This document shows positions 12,215-23,796 of a DNA stretch of 64,000 bases, one piece after another; within the stretch, counting starts at the first letter, position 1, and each line of letters opens with the position of its first letter. The DNA lies in NCBI GenBank assembly GCA_034440635.1, contig JAOTON010000897.1:620001-684000 (forward strand), given 5' to 3'. The notes beneath the pieces are model-generated. The model ran no database searches. It was not told the DNA's origin and saw only the letters and a program-made list of their open reading frames with translations. Origin of the DNA: Lepas anatifera. Its lineage: Eukaryota; Arthropoda; Thecostraca; Lepadidae. The translations under genes and the position numbers were made by a program.

Positions 12215-12389
12215 CACAGGCGGATTCAGGATTTCCGATTGGACGGAAGGGGACGCTAAACCTATCAGGTCCTGGGCGTGGGACCTCATTTCAGTGGGCG
12301 CCATGGCCCTTTCAGGAGGCTTCGAGGTTCGATCGGGGGGAGGGTGAAGTGCCCCCACTTGCCCCCATCTCTCCCTGGATCCGTCTATG
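12215..12389. mobile_element. MITE, family 2, short copy
   Basis: 175 bp, ends CACAGGCGGATTCAGG and, reversed, CATAGACGGATCCAGG. Flanks TGTCCGAC and TGTCCCGC agree at six of eight positions. It sits directly after the 41-bp tandem array. Confidence 0.7.
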
Positions 12390-12486
12390 TGTCCCGCATC
12401 GACGTGTCAGACAGACCCCTCCCCTTGCAGAACGGGGGTAACACACGGAGAGTTGAATTTGAGTTAGCACCACGTTCAGACAATAC

Positions 12487-12562
12487 CTTGCTGCTGTAGT
12501 TGGATTTCCTCAGTCTGGAGGGATCGGACGCGCCGACCCAGAACTGGTGCGCCATCTTGTCG
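12487..12562 (-). CDS. Candidate exon with MAHQFWVG, same unrecognised gene
   Basis: A 76-nt exon ending at a GTATTG donor (12486-12481) and preceded by CGACTGACAG. It encodes one completing base plus 25 residues, DKMAHQFWVGAS then DPSRLRKSNYSSK. Read as an internal exon it accepts the two bases left by 34585-34713 (AC|C) and passes phase 0 to 8732-8784. The alternative is a first coding exon: the internal ATG sits in a good initiation context (GACAAGATGG) next to a CpG-rich stretch (12500-13700), which could be a promoter. Either way it reads directly into the next exon. Confidence 0.55.
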
Positions 12563-14075
12563 CTGTCAGTCGCCTAGTCCTGGAGGCCTCAGGCGAACAG
12601 GCGACTCTGGTTCTGCATCGCATTCTCGCAGGCTGGTCAGCACCGCTCACCACCTCTCCACAGCATATCCTTCGGGCTACTGGAAGTTATACGACACTTG
12701 GAAACAAGCAGTTCTTTGACTTGCTTCTGCTTCCTCGAAACACAATCAATCGCCTCATAAACATCGAACAAATATCTCCCAAAAGAACTGGGCGTCTATG
12801 GAAAACTGATAAGGTAGGCAGCCACAGGTGCAGTGGACGTTGCGATGTCACAGAACTCACACGCCACGACTCTGAAGGACTTGGCGCTCACTTCACTTGG
12901 AGAGAGAGAGCACTCACTCGAACTGTTCTATCGACCATCGACGCACGCGGGCCATAACCAACTAGGAACCGAATGGCGGTCCCACCGACTATCTGGGCAT
13001 GCACGTCGCATGCGGTTCCTCTCATCGTCATGCCAAACGAAAGCCGAGGTCACCACCACCAATTATGTTATGCTTCAAAACACTCCAGCCACTGCAATGC
13101 GCCTTCACGCGATGCCACTTCCTTCATGCGTTTTTCCAGCTCACCGCAGTGAAAAATGCGCCCGTTTCTTCAGTAAGTTTACACAAATCGTTGAAAACGG
13201 GCCAGATGTTTTCTTGCTAGAGAGTTCTCTGCGCATTCGACACCTCTGAGAAGTATCTTCACCTCTCGACTATTTATAGCCGCATCCCAAGGTTGGGTTG
13301 TGGTTGCCAGCGCGCCAGAACTGCCGCCAGTGAGCGGGGCGCCGAGCACTGCCACCTGAGTGGAGCGGGACGGAAACAATGGGGAAGTAGCAGTTTGACT
13401 ACCTGACCACCGACCGGCGCACCCCAGAACGGGGGATGGAGCAGCGGCTTATTGTGTTGGAGGATTTACGACCCGCCGAATGAGAGGGCGGGAGTCGCCG
13501 CCAGATCCCACAGCACTAAACGGCAAGCTGACGTAGTGGTACTGGAGCGGGCAACCACGGCAATCGTGACTGTTCCACTGTCCCGGGTCAGGATTTTGCG
13601 GTCCCCTCCAGCTAGAGGTCGGCATGGGACAATGTTTCAGCTTCCGGCCCGTCCCCGTTCCGTCCAGTGACGAACCTTGGATTTCGGCGACGGCGAAGGG
13701 GACGGGGGCCAAGCCACTTGGGAGGCGCCTTTAGTGCATTCCGAGAGGAGTCCTCTCAGAGCACCTTTTGCGTTTTTGAGTGCGCGGGTGTTCTTAAATG
13801 TCCTTCAGGGAAACAGTAGAGGAAATTTGGTCTAATGGCTGCCGCTGTCCGTAGATGTGTAACCCAACAGTCCAACTGGGGTCCACGGCTGGCCGTGGAC
13901 AGGCAGTGAGAGACGCCGAAAAGGGCGCCCCTGCCAGGGTCACCTTTTCCTGCCAACTTTACGGCCCTGTATCGAACAGTTCTCAAATTTACATGGCACT
14001 CAGGGCACATTCGGCGCCCGACACGGGAGTCCGGCGTCCACAGGGGCGGGTCTACGGACTTAAGGGGAGGCGACT
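12563..14075. other. CpG-rich region, no gene identified
   Basis: Several frames of 60-140 codons with no recognisable domain. CpG richness from 12500 to 13700 next to the exon at 12487-12562 suggests a possible promoter. GTGAGCGGGGCGCC and CTATTTATAG words occur near 13270-13340, but no start site can be fixed. Confidence 0.35.
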
Positions 14076-14084
14076 ACCCTCCTG

Positions 14085-14813
14085 TAGATCTGTTCATATT
14101 AGACCTTTGTCTTCAAAAGTGTTCAAACTGATACTTTTCCCGTTCTCCAAGGTCTCAATGAACGGAATATAGCCTTTATTTTGCTCTTGGACGTTTGCTA
14201 TGCCTGCCTCAAAAGCCATATAGTTTTTTGTTGAAGTTTAAAAAAACACTGCTAAATTCGGGATGTTTGGTCATTGTTTGAATTATACCTTCCTAGAGGA
14301 TGATGCTATAGCGTAAAAATGCTGCCAAATGAAAGCTAATGCATCTTTTCTCATTCTACCCAAGTCTTAATTTTTTCTGTCGGGTCATCTCAGGTCACGG
14401 AGATATTTAAGGTCACGTGACCCGACCTCAAAACCCGAAATCACGAGTTTGATGCGGTGCCAAGGGATAAAGTGTCAACCGATTAGTTTGAAACTGCTTC
14501 AGCAGCACGCAGACATCATGGGCTACACATCTGCACATAATAATAATCATTTTTGCCTAAGATGGGGTCAATTTTGAGGTCAACCCATTATAAGGATATT
14601 AATAAAAATGCAACAGGCCGGTTTTTAAGCCAAATATGGCATGAACAAGTTCTTACTGCTTCTGCCGTTATAGTCTTGATACGTGTATGGCTCTCAAGTT
14701 GTTATTTTAAGCGTTTGACCTTTCAGAGGTCATCTAAGGTCACCTCGAGGTAATATATTCAAAGGACAATAACTCATCACCAAATTGAGATAGAGCGACC
14801 ATTTTTATTTCAT
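14085..14813 (+). repeat. Left terminal inverted repeat
   Basis: 729 bp, pairing with 16101-16832. Inner landmark: ATTTTTATTTCAT at 14801-14813. From about 14270 inward its order of motifs (a conserved ACCCGACCTC, then ATCACGAGTTTGA, then GGTCAATTTT) is the same as in the minus-oriented AGGTCA element at 56034-56981. Confidence 0.85.
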
Positions 14814-15566
14814 ACTGCGCTTGTCTTGTCACGGGGATTTGATTGAAATAACATATGACCATACCAGGTCACGGTGTAAGCTTGACTTAGGTCAAGGTCA
14901 GGTCATTTTTACTTATTGACCTTTGAAAGTCATTTTATGCATTATTCGATTCGCCACGACGAGGGGACTTCAATTATACCAAAACATATTTTCTAGCTTC
15001 ATTCAGTCAGAATGTATCGGGGGAGAACTAAAAATACCCATTGTAAGCCTTTTTGGCAGTCTGTGACCTCTGTTGACCTCAATATTGACCTGAACCAGAA
15101 ATTTATCTCCGCCATGTCAACACGGTTCGTACGCCACGCAGTCATGCAATGTTTTCACACAATTTTGTAGAAAGCGGTGGGTAAGGCTCAGAGAGCGCAC
15201 TTTGCCCCTCAAAAGGCGATCTTTATCACCCAAGGCCGCTTAGTGTCGTTGAGGGGGATGCAGATTCTTGGCTTGCAGACCTAGTGTAAACTCATTTTTA
15301 GAGGTGCCCCCCCTTCAACCCGTCTCTGATCCGTTAAACTTACTAAAGGTAAAGACAATGGTACAATCAGCCATTCATATATTTGATTTCTTTCTACTTG
15401 ACACAACGATGGTGTACATTAGCTGTACATGAATCTTTGCACATTCACTATTAGGTGTGTGTCTTTAGATGGGTCACGACAAAAATGACATAGAAGTATG
15501 ATAACACTACTAACACCATCATTGTGTAAGAAACTGTCACATAGGATGACACTCAACCGTGCATTG

Positions 15567-16043
15567 TTACTTGTTCAATGTGGCTTTACGGAAACTGTCA
15601 AATTTCTTTCTGTGGTACTCTACGACTTGAAGCAAGCAGCTTCTCTGTTCTCGGTCGGTAGTGATGTGAGTCGCGAAGTCACTCATGAGTTTGACTCCTC
15701 TCTCAGCCACATCATTCGTCACTTTTACTGACTTCACAAACTGCTGTGCCTTCTTGTAGCTGTCATTTTCTCCCCTGGAGTCTGCAGGGGCAGTGAGCCA
15801 GTCACACTTCACCCCAAAAGCGTCAAACATGAAGTGAGACTCTGGGCCTACCAAGTCTGTGAGAAGTGTAGCCTCGTTGATGATAGGAAATACTGGCTTT
15901 CCTCTCCTGTAACTGTCAGGTTGCTCTGTCTCTGACACCTTGACAGCGAGCTCCTCCTTTGCAGACTTGGTCATGATGTCATTCGAGCTGAATAAGGTGA
16001 ATGTTACCAGCTCCTGGGTCAGATACCTGCGGTGGTTCGTCAA
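15567..16043 (-). pseudogene. C-terminal coding remnant inside the long-TIR element
   Basis: An open frame of 158 codons from the first ATG. The same frame is open further upstream to about 16085, where it runs into the right TIR, so the N-terminal part has been lost. The readable product ends with a conserved-looking stretch: VTNDVAERGVKLMSDF, then LLQVVEYHRKKF near the C-terminus. From memory, ND-x-AERG(V/I)-x-L followed by a Q-V-V-x-x-HRKK(F/Y) tail recurs in uncharacterised multicopy proteins of arthropod genomes. I cannot name the family and see no DDE or RT motif in this fragment. It ends at a normal stop. It is probably what is left of the element's own protein, but it could be captured host sequence. 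Confidence 0.55.
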
Positions 16044-16100
16044 TTTCTTCAGAACAGATGTCGCTAGTTCGTGATCATGCTGTTTGCATAATCAAGCACC

Positions 16101-16832
16101 ATGAAATAAAAATGAGAGCTCTATCTCAATTTGGTGATGATTTATTGGCCTTTGAATATATAACTTATAGGTGACCTTAGATGACCTCTGAAAGCTCAAA
16201 TGCTTAAACGAACAACTTGAGAGCAATAAACGTATTAAAACTATACGGCAGAAGCAGTTAGAACTTATTCATGCCATAGTTTGCTTTAAAAACCGGCCTG
16301 TTGCATTTTTATTCATATCCTTATAATGGGTTGACCTCAAAATTGACCCCATCTTAGGTAAAAAATAATAATTATTATGTGCAGATGTGTAGCCCATGAT
16401 GTCTGCGTGCTGCTGAAGCAGTTTCAAACTAATCGGTTGACACTTAATCCCTTGGCACCGCATCAAACTCGTGATTTCGGGTTTTGAGGTCGGGTCACGT
16501 GACCTTAAATATCTCCGTGACCTGAGATGACCCGACAGAGAAAATTAAGACTTGGGTAGAATGAAGAATGATGCATTAGCTTTCATTTGGCAGCATTTTT
16601 ACGCTATAGCATCATCCTCTAAGAAGCTATAATTCAAACAATGGCCAAATATCCCGAATTTAGCAGTGTTTTTTTAAAACTTCAACAAAAAAACTATATG
16701 ACTTTTGAGGCAGGCATAGCAAAGGTCCAAGATCAAAATAAAGGCTATATTCCGTTCATTGAGACCTTGGAGAACGAGAAAAGTATCAGTTTGAACACTT
16801 TTGAAGACAAAGGTCTAATATGAACAGGTCTA
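16101..16832 (-). repeat. Right terminal inverted repeat
   Basis: 732 bp, the reverse complement of 14085-14813 with scattered substitutions and small indels. The inner edge ATGAAATAAAAATG starts at 16101 and cuts into the adjacent coding remnant. Confidence 0.85.
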
Positions 16833-17411
16833 ACCCTCCTGGCATTCGTCCTTGGTCCCATTTATATCCAGGAGGATTTATAAAAAGTGGTCCCATCCCG
16901 CCTATTCCGCTATTCCCGAAAAATTACAGTCGCCCCGTTTCGTTCTGTCTCTAACAGTACCTGAAAATTTCGTTCCATTGGATCATACCTCAACCAGTCC
17001 TATAATCCTCCCCCGGTGGTGGGAAGGGGGATATTTGCACAGATCCCTCACGTTTTTCTTTCGGACGGTGCGGAAAAACGGGGACACCCCCACTTGGCAC
17101 ACCTCCAATTCCGCTAATTTTCCACGATTTTAAGCTTGGGTCATGTCGGGTCAGGTTACCCAGCCAGGTCAAGTGACTGCACCTCCAAAAAGTGGTACTA
17201 GTGAAAATCGGCCGATAGAGGGTCGGCGACCGTCGGGTAGCCCCAGGTGCTGATTAATATCAGGGCAGGCCGGGGTCCAGGGGCTCTGAGACCGGGGCTT
17301 TCTTCCCTACATTATTTCAGGCATCCTATTTTGACCTTACATGTTTTGCAAAATAAAAATGTGGATCCTAATTAAGCGCATTTTTATGTTTTCTTTGAAA
17401 TTATTAATTTC

Positions 17412-18272
17412 TTAACCCTTGCCCCGGTGGCGGGTACGAGCCACCTTCGCCCTGGTGGGGGGGGCTAAAAAAGACCCCCCACGATCTCAAAAACTAAGAG
17501 AGCTAGAAAAAAGCGCAAAACGGCCATCGAAAGCTCTTCGAAAATGATATCGAAAATACTTCGGTCATTTTTCTTGTCAGGTCAATATCAACGTCACCAG
17601 AGGTCAAAACAGGTCAAAATCACTAATATGAGGTGTACTAAGAAAACCTCATTTATCTCAAAAACTATGATAGCTAGAAACATTTTTCTAACACCATTCG
17701 AAAGCTCTTGAGATGCGCTTTCATTACAGTAGCATTCATTTTCGTATCAGGTCAAAGCCTAGGGAGCTACAGGTCACTAAATATTGAGCATATTCTTGGG
17801 AATGTCCATAGCCACCCATGCATAAGGGCGTTTACTTTTTCGCTAATAGCTTCCAAACCAAACAAGATACAGCCATAGTTTATGCACCATTGCAATCCTC
17901 TCGTCAATACGAATCGAATGATATATGATATTGCTGTGTCAGATCAAATTTAAGAATTTGACCTGACCCAGGTCAACGGCCTGACCCAACTTGACCTGGT
18001 ATAGTCATGATGTATATCATTTGACTTCCAGTGACTATACAAACACTTTGTTCAAAATAAATAAAAAAAAAAAGTATTTTTAGGTGAGGTCACTTCACCT
18101 GGCCTGGTGACCTGACCTGATATGACCTTGAGCCAAAATTTTCAGGAAAGATGTAAAAATGATGAAGGAACAGCTAGACCAAGTTTGGCGGCGCTGCGCG
18201 CCGCCGTTTTTTGGTCACTTCGGAAAAACCCGAAGGGGGTCTAAAAAGAACCCCCACCCGGGCGAAGGTTAA
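17412..18272 (+). mobile_element. AGGTCA-rich element, full-length copy
   Basis: 861 bp with TTAA at both ends (17412-17415 and 18269-18272). The termini are inversely related: TTAACCCTTGCCCCGGTG... on the left and, reversed, TTAACCTTCGCCCGGGTGGG on the right, each followed by a C/G run and CTAAAAAAGACCCCC-like sequence. The interior has many AGGTCA/TGACCT hexamers, including a run at 17579-17616, and GGCGCTGCGCGCCGCC near the right end. It has no coding capacity. TTAA borders suggest piggyBac-like mobilisation, but the true target duplication is unproven. Confidence 0.75.
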
Positions 18273-19589
18273 TAAATTGAACCAAAGGTTATACATTTTA
18301 CGTTCCCAAATACTTTACGCTAGATTATGGGGAGTGTTCCACATTTATAATGGGGTTTGTATTGAAATAGTATTTTGAAGAGCGTGTCGAGAAATCACTG
18401 CTGGCATATATTTTTACTTCACTTAAAAATACCTGTTCGAGGATAATCTGAGGGATAATCACATGAGGAAATAGGGGCTGAAGTGGTGTGAATCCATTGA
18501 TCAATTGTCTAATATGAATATTATTATTTCAATATAATATATTATTGTTTCAAAATAATATATTATTATGACAACATAATAAAGTTATGATTTCCACATA
18601 ACAATATTCATATCATTATTTCACTCAAAGCTACCTGGATTAAGTTTCCGCGACATTAAGGTAAAAATAAACATACATGTTGGATTTTTACATCTGGTTA
18701 CATTGGTTGCAGCCATTTGATTGGTCTAAATTCTAAGGATCTCCCCAAAACCAAGTTTGTTTTTTACAGAAATATATTTTGAATATTTTCTTATTTCGTA
18801 GTATATTTTTTGGAAACATATAATTCTACCTCCTACGTAAACATCGGCTGTCAAAATATAAAAGATGGGCTTTTAAGGCCCCACCACTAAAATGAATGGG
18901 GCGTCCCATTCGGGTGCTCTGTGCGCGAGTCTATGTTCTTGCCCAGATCAAGGCTTGTATTTTACAAACTATGAAAACTCTTTTTGATGAAGTCAGAAAT
19001 AGTAAGAAAAGGACACTATTTTGTTTCAGGGCCAAAAGTCAAGTTAAAACAAGTAGTTTCCCTGATCTTCAGATTTATGCTAACCATAGTACTTTCTCGA
19101 ACTTCAATACATTGGAACACTCCCTTTACGCAGCACACACTACTCATAGTACGATGAACTATGCATTTATCCACTTGGATTAATCAATATCATCTATTCT
19201 GGCAAGAAATGGTTTTTAACAAACCCAGTGGATTCCCACCACTCAGGCCCTATTTCCTCAAGCGATTATTCCTTAGATCATCCTCGAACAGCCTCAACAG
19301 TATTGAATATCGCCGGGGCGGACCCAAACACCTGCAGAGGGTCCCCGGTGGAGGTCGGTCCGTCCCTGCTTCCAGTTACGTGGGGGGGGGTTTAAAAAGA
19401 AAAAAAGAAAAAAAAAGTTAACCTCGCGGCACTCTGTGAATTTCGCAGCTGGTCCGCTATGCTTTTCACAATTTTACCCGCCTCCCCCTCCGCGTTTGAT
19501 TAAGACCGGGCTTTCGGATATGAATCAGATTGGATAAGAACCGAATGGTTCATATCCAACTGGCGGAGGGGGGTTACCACCCGGGAACC
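18273..19589. other. Unassigned AT-rich stretch
   Basis: 18510-18620 has AATATGAATATTATTATTTC facing GAAATAATGATATGAATATT, a possible small AT-rich MITE. Otherwise nothing. Confidence 0.4.
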
Positions 19590-19790
19590 CACTGAGGCCA
19601 ATGCTAGGGGATAACTAGGACCAAAGATTGGAAGGCCCCTCAGACCAAAGCTCGGGGGCCTGCGGAGACTAACGCTCGGGAGCCTTTGGGACCAACGTTC
19701 GCGGGGTCCAACACTCGGGGAGTAGGACCACTGCTCGTGGACGTTACTGAGATCAACGCTCGTGGGCTCAACATTCTGTTCGTTCGCAAA
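19590..19790. repeat. Degenerate GACCAACGCTCGGGGGCC-like array
   Basis: Irregular ~30-bp units with words such as GACCAAAGCTCGGGGGCC and GACCAACGTTCGCGGGGTCC. Related to the array at 46735-47510. Confidence 0.65.
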
Positions 19791-20089
19791 GGACTTCACT
19801 ACCATCGAACAAAATACCTTGTATCGTGGTGATGGCCAGGATAGCGTTAGATACTCTTAATTTGGTCTATGGAAAAAGAAGGTTTCAGTGGATGATATCC
19901 ATGCTCAAGTCTGATGACATTCGATAGCACATACTTACGGAAAACTTTCAAAGCACAAATGGCTAAGTCATGAATGCAGAGCTATTTCTCTATAGTTGAT
20001 GTCATTTAGCCTGTGTGACAAGTTTCAATCCAGAAAATTAGACCAAAATGAAGGGGGTTCATGAACGCGCGCATTGACAGGGTTGGGCG

Positions 20090-20440
20090 GGTACCCACCT
20101 CGGATGTTTCGCAGATGACATGAAACTCATTATCACATAACGGGCTCACCAAGTCCTAAAGAATTTAAGTTTTGATGACGTAAGGTCAGATACGAGCCAT
20201 GACCCACATATTGGAAACGCATGAATAAAATGGTTTTATTTTGACCTTATCGAGTTATTATCCATGCATTTTGAATTATATGCGTTCTGAACTGATATAT
20301 TACAATGACCCTAGGTCAGGTCAAATGGTATATTTGACCTAGCAATGTCATAGTATATACGATTGTCCTGCCAGCTGATTCCAAACGTGCAGATAAGTAT
20401 GCTAGAGCTCTTCAGATGCTAAGTCAGATGCTATGACTGA
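20090..20440. repeat. AGGTCA-rich remnant upstream of LINE copy 1
   Basis: TTTTGACCTTATCGAG, CCTAGGTCAGGTCAAATGG and TTTGACCTAG occur within 100 bp. No ends visible. Confidence 0.5.
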
Positions 20441-20583
20441 AAAACTCTAATTTCCATTACATCGCATTATATCCATAGGGTGACATGTTTGGCTTACAAC
20501 CATACTTAGATGTATGTACACTATGAGCAGGACATGAGACATACAGGACCGTAAAATAAGCCCCAGCCGACTGAAATGGACCA

Positions 20584-22592
20584 TTTGCATCACTGTTAGA
20601 TGGAACACACGAAATCTCTGATGACATTCCAAAAGCCAACCTGCTTAACGATACCTTCGCGAGAAAATTTACCCCACCTGATGTTGCAGATAACCCCACT
20701 GTCACAGAGTATAACTTGCCGTCTCTGGACAGATTTGAAATATCAGAGGGAACAGTTCGAGCTGTCTTGGATGATTTGCAGGTGCACAAGGCCTGCGGGC
20801 CTGACGATATCAGTGCTAGAGTCGTCAAGGAATGTCGTAACGAGCTGGTGCTTCCTCTCTGCATCCTATTTAGGAAATCAATAGAAGAGGGGATATTCCC
20901 GAGCAGATGGGCGGAGGCCAACACTGTCCCGATTTTCAAAAAGGGCTCTAGGATATCACCTCAAACTTACCAAAGTGTCTCTCTGCTTCCGCTATTCGGC
21001 AAAATTTTGGAGAGATGCGTATATCAGACCCTTCTCACTCATGTTCAACCAGTCCTGTCTGAATATCAGCACGGATTTGTCCCGCGCCGCTCATGTGACT
21101 CTAATTTGGCAACTCTTCTAAAAACGGCGTGTGACTCTATCTCTTCTGACCATCAAACTGACATAATCTACACTGGCTACTCTGCGGCCTTTCAGAGCGT
21201 GAATCATAAAATCTTACTCTATAAGCTTCAAAAATCTTATAACGTGTCTGGAAAAGCGCTGTCCTGGCTTAAATCATTCCTTTGCTCGAGAAAACAACGG
21301 GTTGTCGTAAACGGAAAGTGCTCTCATTGGACGGATGTACGCTCTGGAACACCGGAAGGCAGTCAAATATTTCCTTTGCTCTTTGCATTATTCATTAACG
21401 ATCTGCCAAACGAAATTATAACAAATGCTTTGCTATTTGCTGACGATGTGAAGATGTACCACCAAATTCGTACTCCCGAAGACTCAGAACTGCTCCAGGC
21501 TGATCTAGATAGATTGGCTAAGTGGTCCGAATCCTGGAAGCTAGATCTGAATCCCAAAAAATTTTATTCGTTTAGAATCACTTTAAAAAGGAACCCCATC
21601 CCGGCAATCTACAAAATTCGAAACACACCTCTGGAGCACATGGACAAAGTTTGTGACCTCGGCATTTGGTTAGATTCCAAATTGAACTTTTCAAAGCATA
21701 TAAACCTTCATCGTCAGCAAGGCAAACAAGATGTTGGGTCTCTTAATGCGCTCTCTTCAGACTGGCCGAGGTGGTGGAAGACTTAAGGAAGGTCCAATTT
21801 TGGCTGCATATTTTGACAATGCTCGATCAATTCTGGAATATGGATGTGTCATCGTGGGCGGAGCTGCAAGATGTCATTTAGACAGATTAGGAAGGGTTCA
21901 ACATAAATTTTTGATTTGGCTCGCATCCAACATTTACACATCTCGATCATCTCAGTCCTTGTCATATCATGATCTCTTAAAGCTCTTCAAAATTAGCAGT
22001 CTGTCCCAGAGGATACTCCAGTACGACATTTGCTTCGTACTCAAAATCATAACCGGGAAGGTGGACTCAGCCTGTCTGTTTGGGGGCTTCCCACTCCATG
22101 TACGTACAGACATACCTCAGCGGCGAACCAGGGGGATGTAAAGCCACCTTTTACATGTTGCCCTGCCTCGTGTGGAGACCGTCAAAAGAGGTTTATTTCG
22201 CAGGGCAGCGATTGCTTTTAATGACCATCTTGGACGCTGTCCCGGGGCAGACCCCTACGCTTCCACCTTTAGCAGTTTTAAAGCCAGGGTGAGGAAATAA
22301 AGATCATCCATTTTAGGCTTCCTATCTTATTTTATGCCGTTTTTTCATGTCTTAATGTATTGCAGTGCTTCTGATGTATTTTTATATGCTTAATATTCAT
22401 AGCTTCATGTATATTTTATATCAAGTGTTTTATATCACTGTTGCAAGATAGGTTGCATTGCATTGCTACACGTTTGCATTGTAAATACTCATTGGTGTGC
22501 TGTTTTATTGCTCGAATTCAGCTGTAATTGGGTTTCCACATGCCTGTTGCTGATGAACCTGAATAAATGGAATACATGAAATGAAATAATAC
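20584..22592 (+). mobile_element. LINE copy 1, 5'-truncated, decayed
   Basis: Jockey/CR1-like non-LTR retrotransposon fragment, collinear with 53146-55135 of copy 2. It starts abruptly within the linker before the reverse transcriptase domain and runs to a 3' end of TGAATAAATGG...GAAATGAAATAA. Frame 20716-21786 holds most of the RT: GTPEGSQIFPLLFALF (motif B) and LLFADDVKMY (motif C). In motif A the catalytic Asp is replaced by Gly (YTGYSAAF against YTDYSAAF in copy 2). A one-base gain near 21700 shifts the frame, and the C-terminal region continues at 21731-22141 in another frame. Non-functional. Confidence 0.9.
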
Positions 22593-22695
22593 GCACGGAG
22601 GCACCGAGCCCCGAACCCGTGACCGCCGACGGCGCGAGCGCTCTAATTACGCCCAGACGGGCACTGGCTCGAAGCTCAGCAGACATCCACTGACC
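22593..22695 (-). other. tRNA-like segment, probably SINE or pseudogene
   Basis: Reversed, GGGCGTAATTAGAGCGCTCG resembles an A-box arm and CACGGGTTCGGGGCTC a B-box arm at tRNA-like spacing. The acceptor arms do not pair well. It follows LINE copy 1 directly. Confidence 0.3.
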
Positions 22696-23796
22696 GGGTG
22701 CGTGGAAAAATAAATCAGAATAATGATGAACGCTTGAACGGTACAAACAATACACACTTAAAATGTGAGCAAAACCCCACGAAACATGGAGGTGACCCCA
22801 CAGTGCGAAGACTCCGTCCAGAGCAGCAGCGCCCCATCGGTGACGCAGACCCGGACAACGGACAATCCACCCACCCACCGCGCCGACTCCTTGATCACCG
22901 GCGGACCGCCTGACGCCTCACCTACCCAGGCAGCAGCAGCCGGGCACCCCGCCCTGCCGCAGACTCCTGCTCTAGGACGACGGCCCGCTTGATCGGCAGC
23001 AGACCGGCTCACCGGCTCAGCAGCCGAACAGCGTCGCAGCTCCGCTCCCGGAAGTTCTGCGGCGGCAGGGCTCCCCGAAGATTCCTCGCCTCCCCCCGGC
23101 CCGCTGCCCGGACGACACATCGTCAGACTCGAAGAGCCCGACTCCATGACCTCTTCCTTTCCGGACGCCGCGCATAGACAGGCACCTTACCGGCAGGCAT
23201 CTGGAGGCCGACATCACAGGAGCCGCCCGGTTAGAAGGCGCCGCCAAATCTGATGCCCAGCCGGAGGTGCAGATGCTGAGGTGCTTCTGGTGACCTTGGA
23301 TTTCACCTGACAAATTTATAGAACACTTGTTTTGGAACTTCGGTCAGGCTACCTAACACCGTTTACCGCTTCTAGCTAACTGCCGTGAATTTTGAGATCT
23401 TCGAGGTAAAGAGTGCCCCCGTCAACGCGAGGGGGCTTGAATCCCCGCCAATGCACATGTTAACACGTGCACTGGAGGGGAGGGGTTCGGAGGCCTCCCC
23501 TCCTATTTTCCGAAGTGGCCGGAGAACCGCTCGTAGCCGGTAAAAACGCCACTTGACCACATTTTTAGAGAGACTTTAACAGCGAGTCGATTTTTTAAGT
23601 TTTTTTTTAATCCACCACTGATGATTTTGACTTATGGGTTTTCAAAGTCAGACCCGCATTTTGAGATCGTCACAATCGTGCGGTAGCACAAGTTCGCCTG
23701 CATTAGGGACCGAGTGTTGAAGTCACAACGCCATACAAATGAGACGATACGTCGAAACAATCTCACATGAAAGTAAAGATTAAACCGACATACACG
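22696..23796. other. GC-rich stretch, no gene identified
   Basis: 22750-23280 is CpG-rich with stop-poor frames on both strands (Pro/Ser/Arg-rich translations). It looks like a promoter-type island or the GC-rich 5' part of a retroelement. 23280-23796 has nothing recognisable. Confidence 0.4.

Larger units (their letters stand above)
14085..16832. mobile_element. Long-TIR DNA transposon, 2748 bp
   Basis: A complete unit bounded by ~730-bp inverted repeats. The outermost bases are TAGATCTGTTCATATTAGAC on the left and, in reverse complement, TAGACCTGTTCATATTAGAC on the right (one mismatch). It is flanked by a perfect 9-bp direct repeat, ACCCTCCTG, at 14076-14084 and 16833-16841. The interior (14814-16100) carries a minus-strand coding remnant and more AGGTCA-rich sequence. 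Long TIRs with a 9-bp duplication are known for Mutator-like elements, but no MULE transposase is visible, so the superfamily is open. It is probably non-autonomous. Confidence 0.85.

Noticed and set aside
12547..13249. Two overlapping plus-strand frames of 136 and 138 codons
   Set aside because: No recognisable domain. They overlap the minus-strand exon with better splice evidence.
22593..22695. Functional tRNA gene
   Set aside because: Box-like words are present, but the acceptor and anticodon arms do not pair convincingly.
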